Of a stretch of DNA of 9,858 nt, positions 1-5,715 are shown piece after piece. Each line of letters opens with the position of its first letter. Position 1 is the first letter of the stretch. Source of the stretch: Coriobacteriia bacterium (GTDB lineage: Bacteria; Actinomycetota; Coriobacteriia; Coriobacteriales; UBA8131); the NCBI GenBank assembly GCA_009781525.1, contig WQXZ01000054.1, forward strand, positions 1 to 9,858, given 5' to 3'. The notes below the pieces were generated by a model that saw only the letters and a program-made list of their open reading frames with translations, searched no databases and was not told where the DNA came from. A program made the translations under genes and the position numbers.

Positions 1-38
1 TGCCAATAGCCTGTCAACCGCCTGGACTACCCGCATCG

Positions 39-189
39 GTTCGTAACAGTTTTTTACGGTTTAGTACAGGATTGGGCAAATATTTGGTGCCAAAATGCAG
101 GTGAATGGCACTTTTCGGCATGTATTTCGACTGTTTTGGAGGTATAGCGGGACTAATCTTGTACTAAACCGTAAAAAACTGTTACGAAC
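39..189. repeat. 151-bp element with 35-bp inverted termini
   Basis: The arms at 39-73 and 155-189 are reverse complements over 35 bp with one mismatch (G70 against the base opposite T159). Each outer end reads GTTCGTAACAG and the arm continues through a T6 run and ACGGTTTAGTACA. The 81-nt centre (74-154) has no convincing coding content. The layout resembles a miniature inverted-repeat transposable element or the joined ends of a deleted insertion sequence. As RNA it would fold into a very long hairpin. No target-site duplication is visible in the flanks, and I cannot assign the ends to an IS family. The repeat is seen directly; its mobile nature is inference. Confidence 0.75.
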
Positions 190-241
190 TCACCTACGGG
201 ATTGCAAGAGAGTGGGTTTGGGGGCTGACGGCTGACCAAGA

Positions 242-303
242 GGTTGCAGGGGTTGCAGGGGGGTTGATTGGGGTTGCAGGGGTTGCAGGTTGGTGGGTTG
301 CAG
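242..303 (+). repeat. GGTTGCAG short repeats with G-quadruplex potential
   Basis: The octamer GGTTGCAG occurs at 242-249, 251-258, 272-279, 281-288 and 296-303, with a degenerate copy at 262-269. The G runs at 249-252, 258-263, 270-273 and 279-282 all have at least four Gs and are separated by 5, 6 and 5 nt. This fits a canonical four-tetrad G-quadruplex motif on the + strand. It lies about 280 bp upstream of the DUF4349 gene. The repeats could arise by slippage; a regulatory role is speculation. Confidence 0.8.
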
Positions 304-357
304 TTGCTGATGATTGGGTATGCACAAGAAGCAGGCGTTAGTGCAGACACGCACATC

Positions 358-415
358 AATCTATATATTGTGGCAGGCAGAAAATGAATCTATATGTTGT
401 GTATTGCAGAAAAGG
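358..415 (+). repeat. Degenerate 29-bp tandem duplication
   Basis: Units 358-386 and 387-415 are adjacent and match at 23 of 29 positions. Both begin AATCTATAT, followed by TTGTG and later GCAGAAAA. The unit holds no obvious protein-binding consensus. It may be an old local duplication. Confidence 0.6.
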
Positions 416-453
416 TTACATGAAATGTGTAACACGTTGGAATTAATCGTTGA

Positions 454-469
454 ACGGTTTTAGTACAAG
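454..469 (+). repeat. Partial third copy of the inverted-repeat core
   Basis: The sequence ACGGTTTTAGTACAAG matches the inner half of the inverted-repeat arms (ACGGTTTAGTACA at 56-68, and the reverse complement of the right arm) with one extra T. The match stops on both sides, so it could be the relic of another copy, a shared protein-binding site, or chance. Confidence 0.4.
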
Positions 470-490
470 CTGTTCGGACGACCTTTTGTC

Positions 491-521
491 TTGCAGGCTA
501 TTCGATTGGCTCACCTATAAT
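491..521 (+). promoter_or_regulatory. Candidate sigma-70-type promoter for the DUF4349 gene
   Basis: A perfect TATAAT lies at 516-521, about 40 nt upstream of the first start codon. The best -35 candidate is TTGCAG at 491-496 with a 19-nt spacer, which is weak and slightly long. The -10 match and its position carry the call. Confidence 0.5.
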
Positions 522-540
522 GACGGCAGGAAAGCAAGGA

Positions 541-563
541 CATAATGCAAGGAGGTCATTATG
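541..563 (+). promoter_or_regulatory. Shine-Dalgarno site within a small hairpin
   Basis: A strong ribosome binding site AAGGAGGT (549-556) precedes the ATG at 561. CATAATG (541-547) and CATTATG (557-563) are perfect 7-bp inverted repeats, so the Shine-Dalgarno sequence would sit in a 9-nt loop while the start codon lies in the stem. The stem is AT-rich and weak, so it may melt easily; a role in translational control is inference. Confidence 0.5.
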
Positions 564-1691
564 AGAAACAGTCAGAAAACGGAGAAAAAGAACAAGGGGC
601 TTGCATCGCTTCTGTCAACTGTGCTGGTGTTGGCTCTGCTTTTGAGTGGGTGCTCCAGAGCAAGTAATAAGCAGGAAGCGAGTACAGGGGCCAATAGTAG
701 TAACTCATCGGTAAATAGTAATCAGTATTACTCCGAGAGTGATGATGCTTTGGGCTACGATTACGATAGGTATGGCGATGGAGGAGGCTACGGTGTATAT
801 GAGTCGAATAGTGGCGCACTGAACACTGCTGCTACTACAGGCAGTGAGATTACGCGCAAAGAAATAAAGAACGGAAGCATATCGCTCTCAGTTGAAGACG
901 TGGATGAAGCATATGCAGCCTTATTGGAGATAATCGATAAAACAGGGGGCTATGTTTATTCCAAAAATGAGAACCGTCGGGACGGCGAGCTTTTTGTTAC
1001 GTTAACTGCAAAGATTCCACCTCAGAGTCTAAGCTGGTTTGAGCAGGAGTTGACTGCAGTTTTAGGTAGCGAAGCTATTGTCCAATACGAGATAAGCAGT
1101 AATGACATTACCTCAAGCTACTATGATATGGCATCCAGGCTTGACAGTTCCCGGAAGACCCTGGCTCGATATGAAGAGTTGCTGAGTGAAGCGAAAAACG
1201 TGCAGGATATGCTGGACATCCAAAGAGAGATCTCGAGAGTACAGGCTGATATCGATTCGATGGAGGGTCAGATCAGAATGTGGGATCAGCTGGTAGGCTA
1301 CGCTACGCTTGATATTCACATTACGTCTCCCAGGGCTCCGATTGCTGTTACTACCTGGAAATTCAACAGCGGCTCAGAGGTCGCTGATAAAATGGTCGAA
1401 GGCTTTGTCTCAGTGCTGTCTGTTCTTATCAATGGTTTTCTCTGGGCGCTGGTCTTGCTGGTCAGCTACTCACCGATTCTACTTCCAGTAGCATTGATAG
1501 TTATGTTCATCTGGTTCAGACAACGTAATAAAAAACGGCAACTTGCTACTGAATCTGTTTCGCTCGCAGAAACCAGCCAAGGTCAGTCGACAGCAGTCAG
1601 CTCTAGCGGTTATCATAGTGGTTTGACCTCGAGTGGCTTAAACGGAGAACAGCCAACGCCACCGCAGAGCGAACAGAGATTGGATCAGTGA
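561..1691 (+). CDS. DUF4349-domain membrane lipoprotein
   Basis: This is a 376-residue envelope protein of unknown biochemical function. The N-terminus has basic residues, a hydrophobic core and a lipobox ending LLLSGC, with Cys31 as the predicted lipidated residue. A Ser/Asn and then Tyr/Gly/Asp-rich linker spans about 32-96. The DUF4349 region starts near 97 (ITRKEIKNGSISLSVEDVDEA). It contains a probable coiled coil at about 187-245 and ends in a hydrophobic segment at about 281-318 followed by a basic stop-transfer cluster (RQRNKKR). The C-terminal tail is polar, Ser/Gln-rich and presumably cytoplasmic. Having both a lipobox and a C-terminal membrane segment is usual for this family, which sits outside the membrane and is poorly characterised. 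The start is supported by AAGGAGGT 4 nt upstream. A 165-nt gap separates it from mntP, so co-transcription is uncertain. Confidence 0.85.
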   Translation: MRNSQKTEKKNKGLASLLSTVLVLALLLSGCSRASNKQEASTGANSSNSSVNSNQYYSESDDALGYDYDRYGDGGGYGVYESNSGALNTAATTGSEITRKEIKNGSISLSVEDVDEAYAALLEIIDKTGGYVYSKNENRRDGELFVTLTAKIPPQSLSWFEQELTAVLGSEAIVQYEISSNDITSSYYDMASRLDSSRKTLARYEELLSEAKNVQDMLDIQREISRVQADIDSMEGQIRMWDQLVGYATLDIHITSPRAPIAVTTWKFNSGSEVADKMVEGFVSVLSVLINGFLWALVLLVSYSPILLPVALIVMFIWFRQRNKKRQLATESVSLAETSQGQSTAVSSSGYHSGLTSSGLNGEQPTPPQSEQRLDQ

Positions 1692-1744
1692 CAAAACAGC
1701 AATATGTAGGCAGTTTAACTAGCTGCTTTGATAGTCGCCGAGAA

Positions 1745-1773
1745 CTTAAGGCTGGCAATACCATGCACTTAAG
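1745..1773 (+). promoter_or_regulatory. Hairpin between the DUF4349 gene and mntP
   Basis: CTTAAG occurs at 1745-1750 and 1768-1773. Between them GC/GC and TGG/CCA pair around a 5-nt loop (1756-1760), giving an 11-bp stem with two single-base bulges (1764, 1767). No U tract follows, so it is not a classical terminator. It could be a 3' stabiliser, an operator-like site (CTTAAG is self-complementary), or part of the mntP leader. It does not match the yybP-ykoY manganese riboswitch pattern as I know it. Confidence 0.4.
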
Positions 1774-1856
1774 ATCGGTAAACAGAATACGATTTCAATA
1801 GCTCTATTAGGCAAAAGTAGTAACAAAGACTACAGTATGTTCAAGAAAGGTTTTGA

Positions 1857-2477
1857 ATGATTCTAATTGAGCTATTGCTCGTCGCCGTTGGGCTCTCAAT
1901 GGACACATTTGCTGTTGGAGCCTGTATCGGTTTGGCCACCAAAGGTAAGGTAACAAAGACATCAATTATTGTCGGCTTGTACTTTGGCAGCTTTCATGTT
2001 TTCGTACCTTTGATAGGTTACGTAGCTGGAGCGTTTTTTGCAGACAGGATCACGAACTACGATCACTGGATCGCATTTGCATTGCTTGGATTTCTTGGCT
2101 TGAAAATGATTGTCTCAAGTTTGAGAGAAGAGCGTTGCGAAGACAGGGAGTGCCCTGATGAAACCTGTAGTGATCGTGATTGCCCAAAGCTCGGCATCGA
2201 TAACGAAGCAGCATCTCTGCATCCTAAAACAATGCTTCCACTAGCGGTTGCGACCAGTATCGATGCACTTGCAGTAGGCATTTCGTTTGCCTTTTTACGG
2301 GTCAATGTGATTGCTGCAGCATTAACAATCGGTATAACTACCTTTTTTATCGCGATCATCGGTGTCAGAATTGGCAAGCTTTTCGGTGCTGCCTTCAAGT
2401 CAAAAGCGGAGCTTGCGGGTGGTATTATTCTTATGGGTATCGGCATAAAGATTTTAATTGAGCATATGATAGGTTAA
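1857..2477 (+). CDS. mntP: Manganese efflux pump MntP
   Basis: This is a 206-residue inner-membrane exporter of the MntP (formerly YebN) family, which removes excess Mn(II) from the cytoplasm. The length is slightly above the usual 180-190. Six hydrophobic segments form two pseudo-symmetric halves, each with a conserved acidic motif: GLSMDTFAVG (Asp16) and ATSIDALAVG (Asp136). These aspartates are known to be important in this family. The loop between the halves (about 88-125) is unusual: Cys94, Cys99, Cys104 and Cys109 are spaced exactly five residues apart among Asp/Glu residues. That may form a metal- or thiol-sensing loop. The start is ATG with GAAAGG 6 nt upstream. The next gene begins 2 nt after the stop, so the two are probably co-translated. 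No manganese riboswitch or clear MntR box was found upstream. Confidence 0.93.
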   Translation: MILIELLLVAVGLSMDTFAVGACIGLATKGKVTKTSIIVGLYFGSFHVFVPLIGYVAGAFFADRITNYDHWIAFALLGFLGLKMIVSSLREERCEDRECPDETCSDRDCPKLGIDNEAASLHPKTMLPLAVATSIDALAVGISFAFLRVNVIAAALTIGITTFFIAIIGVRIGKLFGAAFKSKAELAGGIILMGIGIKILIEHMIG

Positions 2478-2479
2478 AT

Positions 2480-2965
2480 ATGAAAAAGAATAAGAAAACA
2501 TCAGTGGCAATAACCTTTTTAGTACTTGCACTGTCTCTTGGCATGATGCTTGGACTGTATGGATGTCCACCAAAGCCCCCAGAAGACCCCAACACTGAGC
2601 CGGTAGTGTTGTTTCTACCGAACAGTAACGCCGATGGCTTCAAGGTAAAAGCAGCTCTATGTGACGGATCAGCTGGACACATTGTTTCATTACTGGTTGA
2701 TGAAGGAGCCTTACCGCAGGGTTGCGCACTTAACTCTTTTACCCTTACGGGAGCAAACAGTGCCGCACTTGATATGAACGCAGAGTTTGGCCAAGCATTA
2801 ACAAATACTGGAACAACCGGCGAATATCTTTATGCCGGCAGCCTGATTAATACTTTGCTGGTATTTTTCGAGATAGATGAAATCACACTTACAGTGGAAG
2901 GCGAGATACTTGTCACTGGTCATATAATCTACGATCAGCCATTGACGTTTTACGAGAACTACTAG
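2480..2965 (+). CDS. GerMN-domain lipoprotein
   Basis: This is a 161-residue predicted lipoprotein. The signal peptide runs to a lipobox (GLYGC) with Cys29 as the lipid site, followed by a Pro-rich stretch. From about residue 41 onward the sequence resembles the GerMN domain: VVLFLPNS at the start, a middle segment with LDMNAEF, and a C-terminal part with SLINTLLVFFEIDEI, then LTVEGE, then TGHIIYDQPLTFY. GerMN was named from the GerM spore-germination protein but is also found in lipoproteins of non-spore-forming bacteria, where its role is unclear. The assignment rests on motif recall, not a profile search. The start lies 2 nt after the mntP stop with only a weak AGG upstream, which suggests translational coupling. 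Pairing of this lipoprotein with a manganese exporter is not something I recognise from other genomes. Confidence 0.75.
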   Translation: MKKNKKTSVAITFLVLALSLGMMLGLYGCPPKPPEDPNTEPVVLFLPNSNADGFKVKAALCDGSAGHIVSLLVDEGALPQGCALNSFTLTGANSAALDMNAEFGQALTNTGTTGEYLYAGSLINTLLVFFEIDEITLTVEGEILVTGHIIYDQPLTFYENY

Positions 2966-3073
2966 CGTTTTGTTTTTATAGGCTCTCCGTATATCGAGGG
3001 CAACCAAGGAACAGCCAAGCCAAGCCTGAGCGCAGCCTGCAACAACAAAATCATTCCAGCCTACGGCGGTGCA

Positions 3074-3087
3074 TGGTAAACTTACCA
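3074..3087. promoter_or_regulatory. Palindrome upstream of alr
   Basis: TGGTAAACTTACCA is a 6+2+6 inverted repeat about 110 nt upstream of the alr start. Its size suits a dimeric repressor half-site pair. No clear -35/-10 pair accompanies it, and the binding protein is unknown. Confidence 0.35.
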
Positions 3088-3099
3088 GATTAGCGTATT

Positions 3100-3160
3100 C
3101 CTCTGTGATGCAGGGATTTTGGCAAGACGCGATGCCAGCATCTGATCAGTACAACAGAGG
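3100..3160 (+). ncRNA. Candidate structured leader RNA upstream of alr
   Basis: Three nested stems can be drawn: CCTCTGT (3100-3106) with ACAGAGG (3154-3160), GATGC (3107-3111) with GCATC (3138-3142), and TGGCA (3120-3124) with TGCCA (3133-3137). The loop is 8 nt (3125-3132), with an 8-nt bulge on the 5' side (3112-3119) and an 11-nt bulge on the 3' side (3143-3153). In total 17 base pairs nest without conflict, and the structure ends 37 nt before the start codon. It matches no riboswitch class I know. The pairing is seen in the sequence; a function as a regulatory RNA is inference, and chance pairing is not excluded. Confidence 0.35.
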
Positions 3161-3197
3161 TAACACATAACAAAAGTAGCAAAGCAAGGAGTGAGTC

Positions 3198-4403
3198 GTG
3201 GTGAATCGTGATGATTCAGGATCAGCGCCCGATCTGACCGGCACCTTTACCAAACTGAGTGCATCTGAACGCCGCTGGGCATGGGTGGAGGTTGACCTTG
3301 AAGCAATCAGGCGTAACCTGCAGCGCTTTCGTCGTCATATCGGTCCCGACGTGCTGATTATGGCTGTAGTCAAAGCAAATGCGTACGGTCATGGTGCGGT
3401 AGAAATCGCCAAAAAAGCATTGGCTTCCGGAGCAAAACAACTCGGCGTATCCAACGTTGACGAAGGCATCACCCTCCGCCGTGCTGGCATCATGGCACCG
3501 ATTCTGGTGCTATCCGAGCCTCCGCAAGAGACAATACAGGCGATTCTGCACTATCAACTGACGCCAGCGGTGCATAGCGCTGACTTTGCCCTGGCACTGG
3601 GCGAAGCTGCTGCAGCTATTGATCGTGTCGCTGACTATCACCTCAAAATAGACACCGGAATGAACCGCGTTGGCGTGCACTACGCCGACGCGCCAGACCT
3701 GTTACGCACCATCGACTTCCATCGCGGCATTCAGCTGCAGGGAGTCTTTACACACTTCGCAACGGCCGATGAAGTAGACACTTTTGAATTCAGTCGCCAA
3801 TACGAACGCTTTTTGACTGCCTTAGAAGAAATGCGCTATATGGGGATAAACCCGGGCATTGTGCATGCCGCAAACACTGCTGCTACGATTCGCTACAAAC
3901 AGACACACTTTCACATGGTACGCATCGGCATTGGCATGTACGGACTGCACCCCAGTCCTATCACGCGCTCGATGATCGAGCTCTACCCTGCAATGAGCGT
4001 TTATGCACGGGTGTCAATGGTCAAGCCTGTACCGATGGGTGATGGTGTCAGCTATGGTATGCGCTATCGCTCACCTGGTAATGTGTTAATCGGCACCTTG
4101 CCTTTGGGCTATGCCGACGGCATCTCACGTGAGCTCTCAGGCAAAATGCATGTTCTGCTCAATGGCGCCCGTCTACCACAGGTCGGTAGTATCTGCATGG
4201 ATATGATGATGTTCGAGGCTGACCAACGCACCTCTGCCAGTCGCCAAACAATACAGCCTAAGGTCGGAGACGAAGTAGTGATCGTCGGTGCAGACGGCAA
4301 TCAGCAGATCACGCTGGATGATCTTGCTGACCTGCTGGGTACAATCAACTACGACATGGCTTGCCGCTTTGGCGAGCGGCTTCAGCGAGTGTATCTGGAC
4401 TGA
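3198..4403 (+). CDS. alr: Alanine racemase
   Basis: This PLP enzyme interconverts L- and D-alanine and so supplies D-Ala for peptidoglycan in the cytoplasm. At 401 residues it is slightly longer than the usual 360-390 because of a 26-residue N-terminal extension before WVEVDLEAIRRN. The PLP lysine is Lys59 in VVKANAYGHG. The barrel follows, with LKIDTGMNRVG (about 149-159), THFATAD and the phosphate-binding RIGIGMYG. The second catalytic base is Tyr286 in GVSYGMRY, and the C-terminal domain has LPLGYADG and VGSICMDMMM. The start is a GTG with AAGGAG 6 nt upstream; a second GTG follows directly (3201) and could be used instead. It heads a probable operon and is followed by a glycosylase gene after 62 nt. 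The alr position just before the t6A genes is an actinobacterial trait. Confidence 0.96.
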   Translation: MVNRDDSGSAPDLTGTFTKLSASERRWAWVEVDLEAIRRNLQRFRRHIGPDVLIMAVVKANAYGHGAVEIAKKALASGAKQLGVSNVDEGITLRRAGIMAPILVLSEPPQETIQAILHYQLTPAVHSADFALALGEAAAAIDRVADYHLKIDTGMNRVGVHYADAPDLLRTIDFHRGIQLQGVFTHFATADEVDTFEFSRQYERFLTALEEMRYMGINPGIVHAANTAATIRYKQTHFHMVRIGIGMYGLHPSPITRSMIELYPAMSVYARVSMVKPVPMGDGVSYGMRYRSPGNVLIGTLPLGYADGISRELSGKMHVLLNGARLPQVGSICMDMMMFEADQRTSASRQTIQPKVGDEVVIVGADGNQQITLDDLADLLGTINYDMACRFGERLQRVYLD

Positions 4404-4424
4404 CCGCCGGACAGCCGCCAGATA
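4392..4424 (+). promoter_or_regulatory. Hairpin spanning the alr stop codon
   Basis: TATCTGG (4392-4398) and CCAGATA (4418-4424) form a perfect 7-bp stem. CTG/CAG (4400-4402 and 4412-4414) may extend it inside the loop. The alr TGA (4401-4403) lies within the structure. No U tract follows, so it looks more like an mRNA processing or stability element than a terminator. Confidence 0.35.
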
Positions 4425-4465
4425 AGCGTAAGATTTCCGAAGGTCAACTTAGAAAACACTAACCG

Positions 4466-5071
4466 ATGGCAAAGAGCCTTGCAGACATAAGAGCCGAGCT
4501 TGGTGAATGCCGTCGCTGTTCGCTTTGTGACACCAGAACAACAGTGGTGTTCGGCGTTGGCAACCACGACGCTGAAGTCATGTTCATCGGCGAAGCGCCT
4601 GGCAAGCAGGAAGATCTTGGCGCTGAGCCATTCATCGGCGCAGCCGGAAAGTACCTGAACGAACTGCTGCAACTGGCAGGACTAACCAGAGAAGAAATAT
4701 ACATCGCCAACGTTTTGAAGTGCCGCCCACCTGAAAACCGCGACCCTCAGCCAGCAGAAATCGAGATTTGCTCCCCATTTCTGCGCGAACAGGTGCGCGC
4801 CATCGCCCCGCAAATCATTGTCACGCTGGGCAACTTTGCCACTCGTTTTATCCTGCGTACCGACCGCGGCATCACGGGGCTTCGTGGCCAGATTCAAATC
4901 ACCGGACCGTTTTCGGTATTGCCGATCTTTCATCCAGCGGCTGCCATCTATGACCGCCTCAAGCAGCCACTGATGGAACAGGATTTTCGCCTACTGGGCA
5001 GGCTGATTGAGACCAGGCGATTCGAAAAGAACAATGTGGATAAAACCACGCTATGTGAAGAGCAGCCATGA
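4466..5071 (+). CDS. Family-4 uracil-DNA glycosylase (4Fe-4S)
   Basis: This 201-residue DNA-repair enzyme excises uracil from DNA and starts base-excision repair. The family hallmarks are present: GEAPGKQED (42-50), PFIGAAGKYLNELL (55-68), NVLKCRPPENRDP (82-94) and, near the C-terminus, the HPAAAIYDRLKQPL motif. Cys15, Cys18, Cys86 and Cys102 are in the positions expected for the four iron-sulfur cluster ligands. A short polar tail follows the last motif. The start is fixed because an in-frame TAA lies at 4460-4462, yet no good Shine-Dalgarno sequence is visible: AAGG at 4440-4443 is too far. Its last codons overlap the next gene in an ATGA arrangement (5068-5071), so tsaE translation is probably coupled to it. 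I know of no mechanistic link between uracil repair and t6A synthesis; shared transcription is the simplest reading. Confidence 0.94.
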   Translation: MAKSLADIRAELGECRRCSLCDTRTTVVFGVGNHDAEVMFIGEAPGKQEDLGAEPFIGAAGKYLNELLQLAGLTREEIYIANVLKCRPPENRDPQPAEIEICSPFLREQVRAIAPQIIVTLGNFATRFILRTDRGITGLRGQIQITGPFSVLPIFHPAAAIYDRLKQPLMEQDFRLLGRLIETRRFEKNNVDKTTLCEEQP

Positions 5072-5715
5072 ACCTGACAATGATAAGTAATAATGCAGAA
5101 GAAACCCGAGCCATCGGAGCTCAGCTGGCTGGATTGTTGCGTGCAAATGACGTGCTGTTGTTAAGCGGCGACTTGGGTGCGGGCAAGACTGAGTTCACCA
5201 AAGGGGTGGCAATCGGGCTTGGCATTGCTGAGGCTGTGAATTCACCGACTTTCAATTTGTTGCTGGTGCATGAGATTCCAGGTGGCGAGCGTCCGGCGGC
5301 GGCAGCACTGGCGGTGCCGGTTGCGGCGGCGGCGCCACCCACGGAGTCCGTGGCGGCGGCACCCACCGCGGCACCTGCACCTGCACCATCCGCAGTACCT
5401 GCGCAACCTGCAACAGCACCCACCGCACCCCCTATCCTGCCCCATTCCCTCTACCACTTTGATCTGTATCGCCTTGACCAGTCGGAGCAATTGGATGACC
5501 TGGATTACTTCGGGCTGCTCGAAGACAGTGCTGTGTCGGTGGTCGAATGGGGAGACCGTTTTGCGGATGCTCTGCCAAACACCTATATATTGATTACAAT
5601 ATCCACAATGGGCGATGAAAGTCGGCAGCTTATACTTGAAGCTGTCGGCGCTCAGAGCGAGCAAAGACTTAAAGACTGGCAGCAATTGTTTGCCAGCAGA
5701 AACGATAATGACTGA
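5068..5715 (+). CDS. tsaE: t6A synthesis ATPase TsaE with Ala/Pro-rich insertion
   Basis: TsaE is the ATPase that activates the TsaB-TsaD complex for N6-threonylcarbamoyladenosine formation at A37 of ANN-decoding tRNAs. Walker A is GDLGAGKTEF (34-43) and the switch motif is NSPTFNLL (58-65). LYHFDLYRLD (128-137) and VSVVEWGDR later in the chain are typical family blocks. The protein has 215 residues against about 150 in E. coli. Most of the excess is a block at about residues 71-125 (nt 5278-5442) made almost wholly of Ala, Pro, Val and Thr, placed between the switch strand and LYHFDLYRL. Both sides of the insertion stay in frame and keep their motifs, so the enzyme is probably active. The insertion DNA is much more GC-rich than its surroundings. 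The start codon is in a 4-nt overlap with the glycosylase gene, and the stop overlaps the next start by 8 nt. Confidence 0.93.
   Translation: MNLTMISNNAEETRAIGAQLAGLLRANDVLLLSGDLGAGKTEFTKGVAIGLGIAEAVNSPTFNLLLVHEIPGGERPAAAALAVPVAAAAPPTESVAAAPTAAPAPAPSAVPAQPATAPTAPPILPHSLYHFDLYRLDQSEQLDDLDYFGLLEDSAVSVVEWGDRFADALPNTYILITISTMGDESRQLILEAVGAQSEQRLKDWQQLFASRNDND

Larger units (their letters stand above)
1..560. other. Gene-free left flank rich in repeats
   Basis: I find no supportable gene in this stretch. Two frames are open at the left edge: one ends at TAA 44-46 after 14 codons and another at TGA 102-104. Either could be the tail of an upstream gene, but neither has a recognisable motif. The segment contains, in order, an inverted-repeat element (39-189), a GGTTGCAG repeat with long G runs (242-303), a degenerate 29-bp tandem duplication (358-415), a partial extra copy of the inverted-repeat sequence (454-469) and a promoter-like site just before the first gene. 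This density of repeats is typical of intergenic DNA that has received small mobile or repeat elements. Confidence 0.6.

Noticed and set aside
95..235. 46-codon + strand open frame starting inside the inverted-repeat element
   Set aside because: It reads through the right arm into the flank, has no ribosome site and resembles nothing known to me.
153..359. Minus-strand frame encoding a Cys/Asn/Pro repeat peptide
   Set aside because: The peptide repeat is the translation of the GGTTGCAG DNA repeat, runs into the inverted-repeat arm and has no convincing ribosome site.
189..517. Direct repeat CTCACCTA at 189-196 and 510-517
   Set aside because: Eight matching bases over this distance are plausible by chance and the flanks do not match.
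1807..1816. TTAGGCAAAA as a half-site for an MntR/DtxR-type repressor
   Set aside because: Only one half-site can be drawn and the flanking bases do not form a palindrome.
1692..1856. Manganese riboswitch (yybP-ykoY) upstream of mntP
   Set aside because: The conserved loop sequences of that class are not found; only an unrelated hairpin is visible.
2966..3001. Rho-independent terminator after the GerMN gene
   Set aside because: The T-rich run (2968-2977) comes before, not after, the weak hairpin at 2982-3001, and no stem precedes the T run.
5615..5707. Upstream ATG extending the TsaB-RimI-TsaD fusion by 31 residues
   Set aside because: The extension overlaps the conserved-frame end of tsaE and shows no family similarity; the ATG at 5708 fits the overlapping operon layout better.
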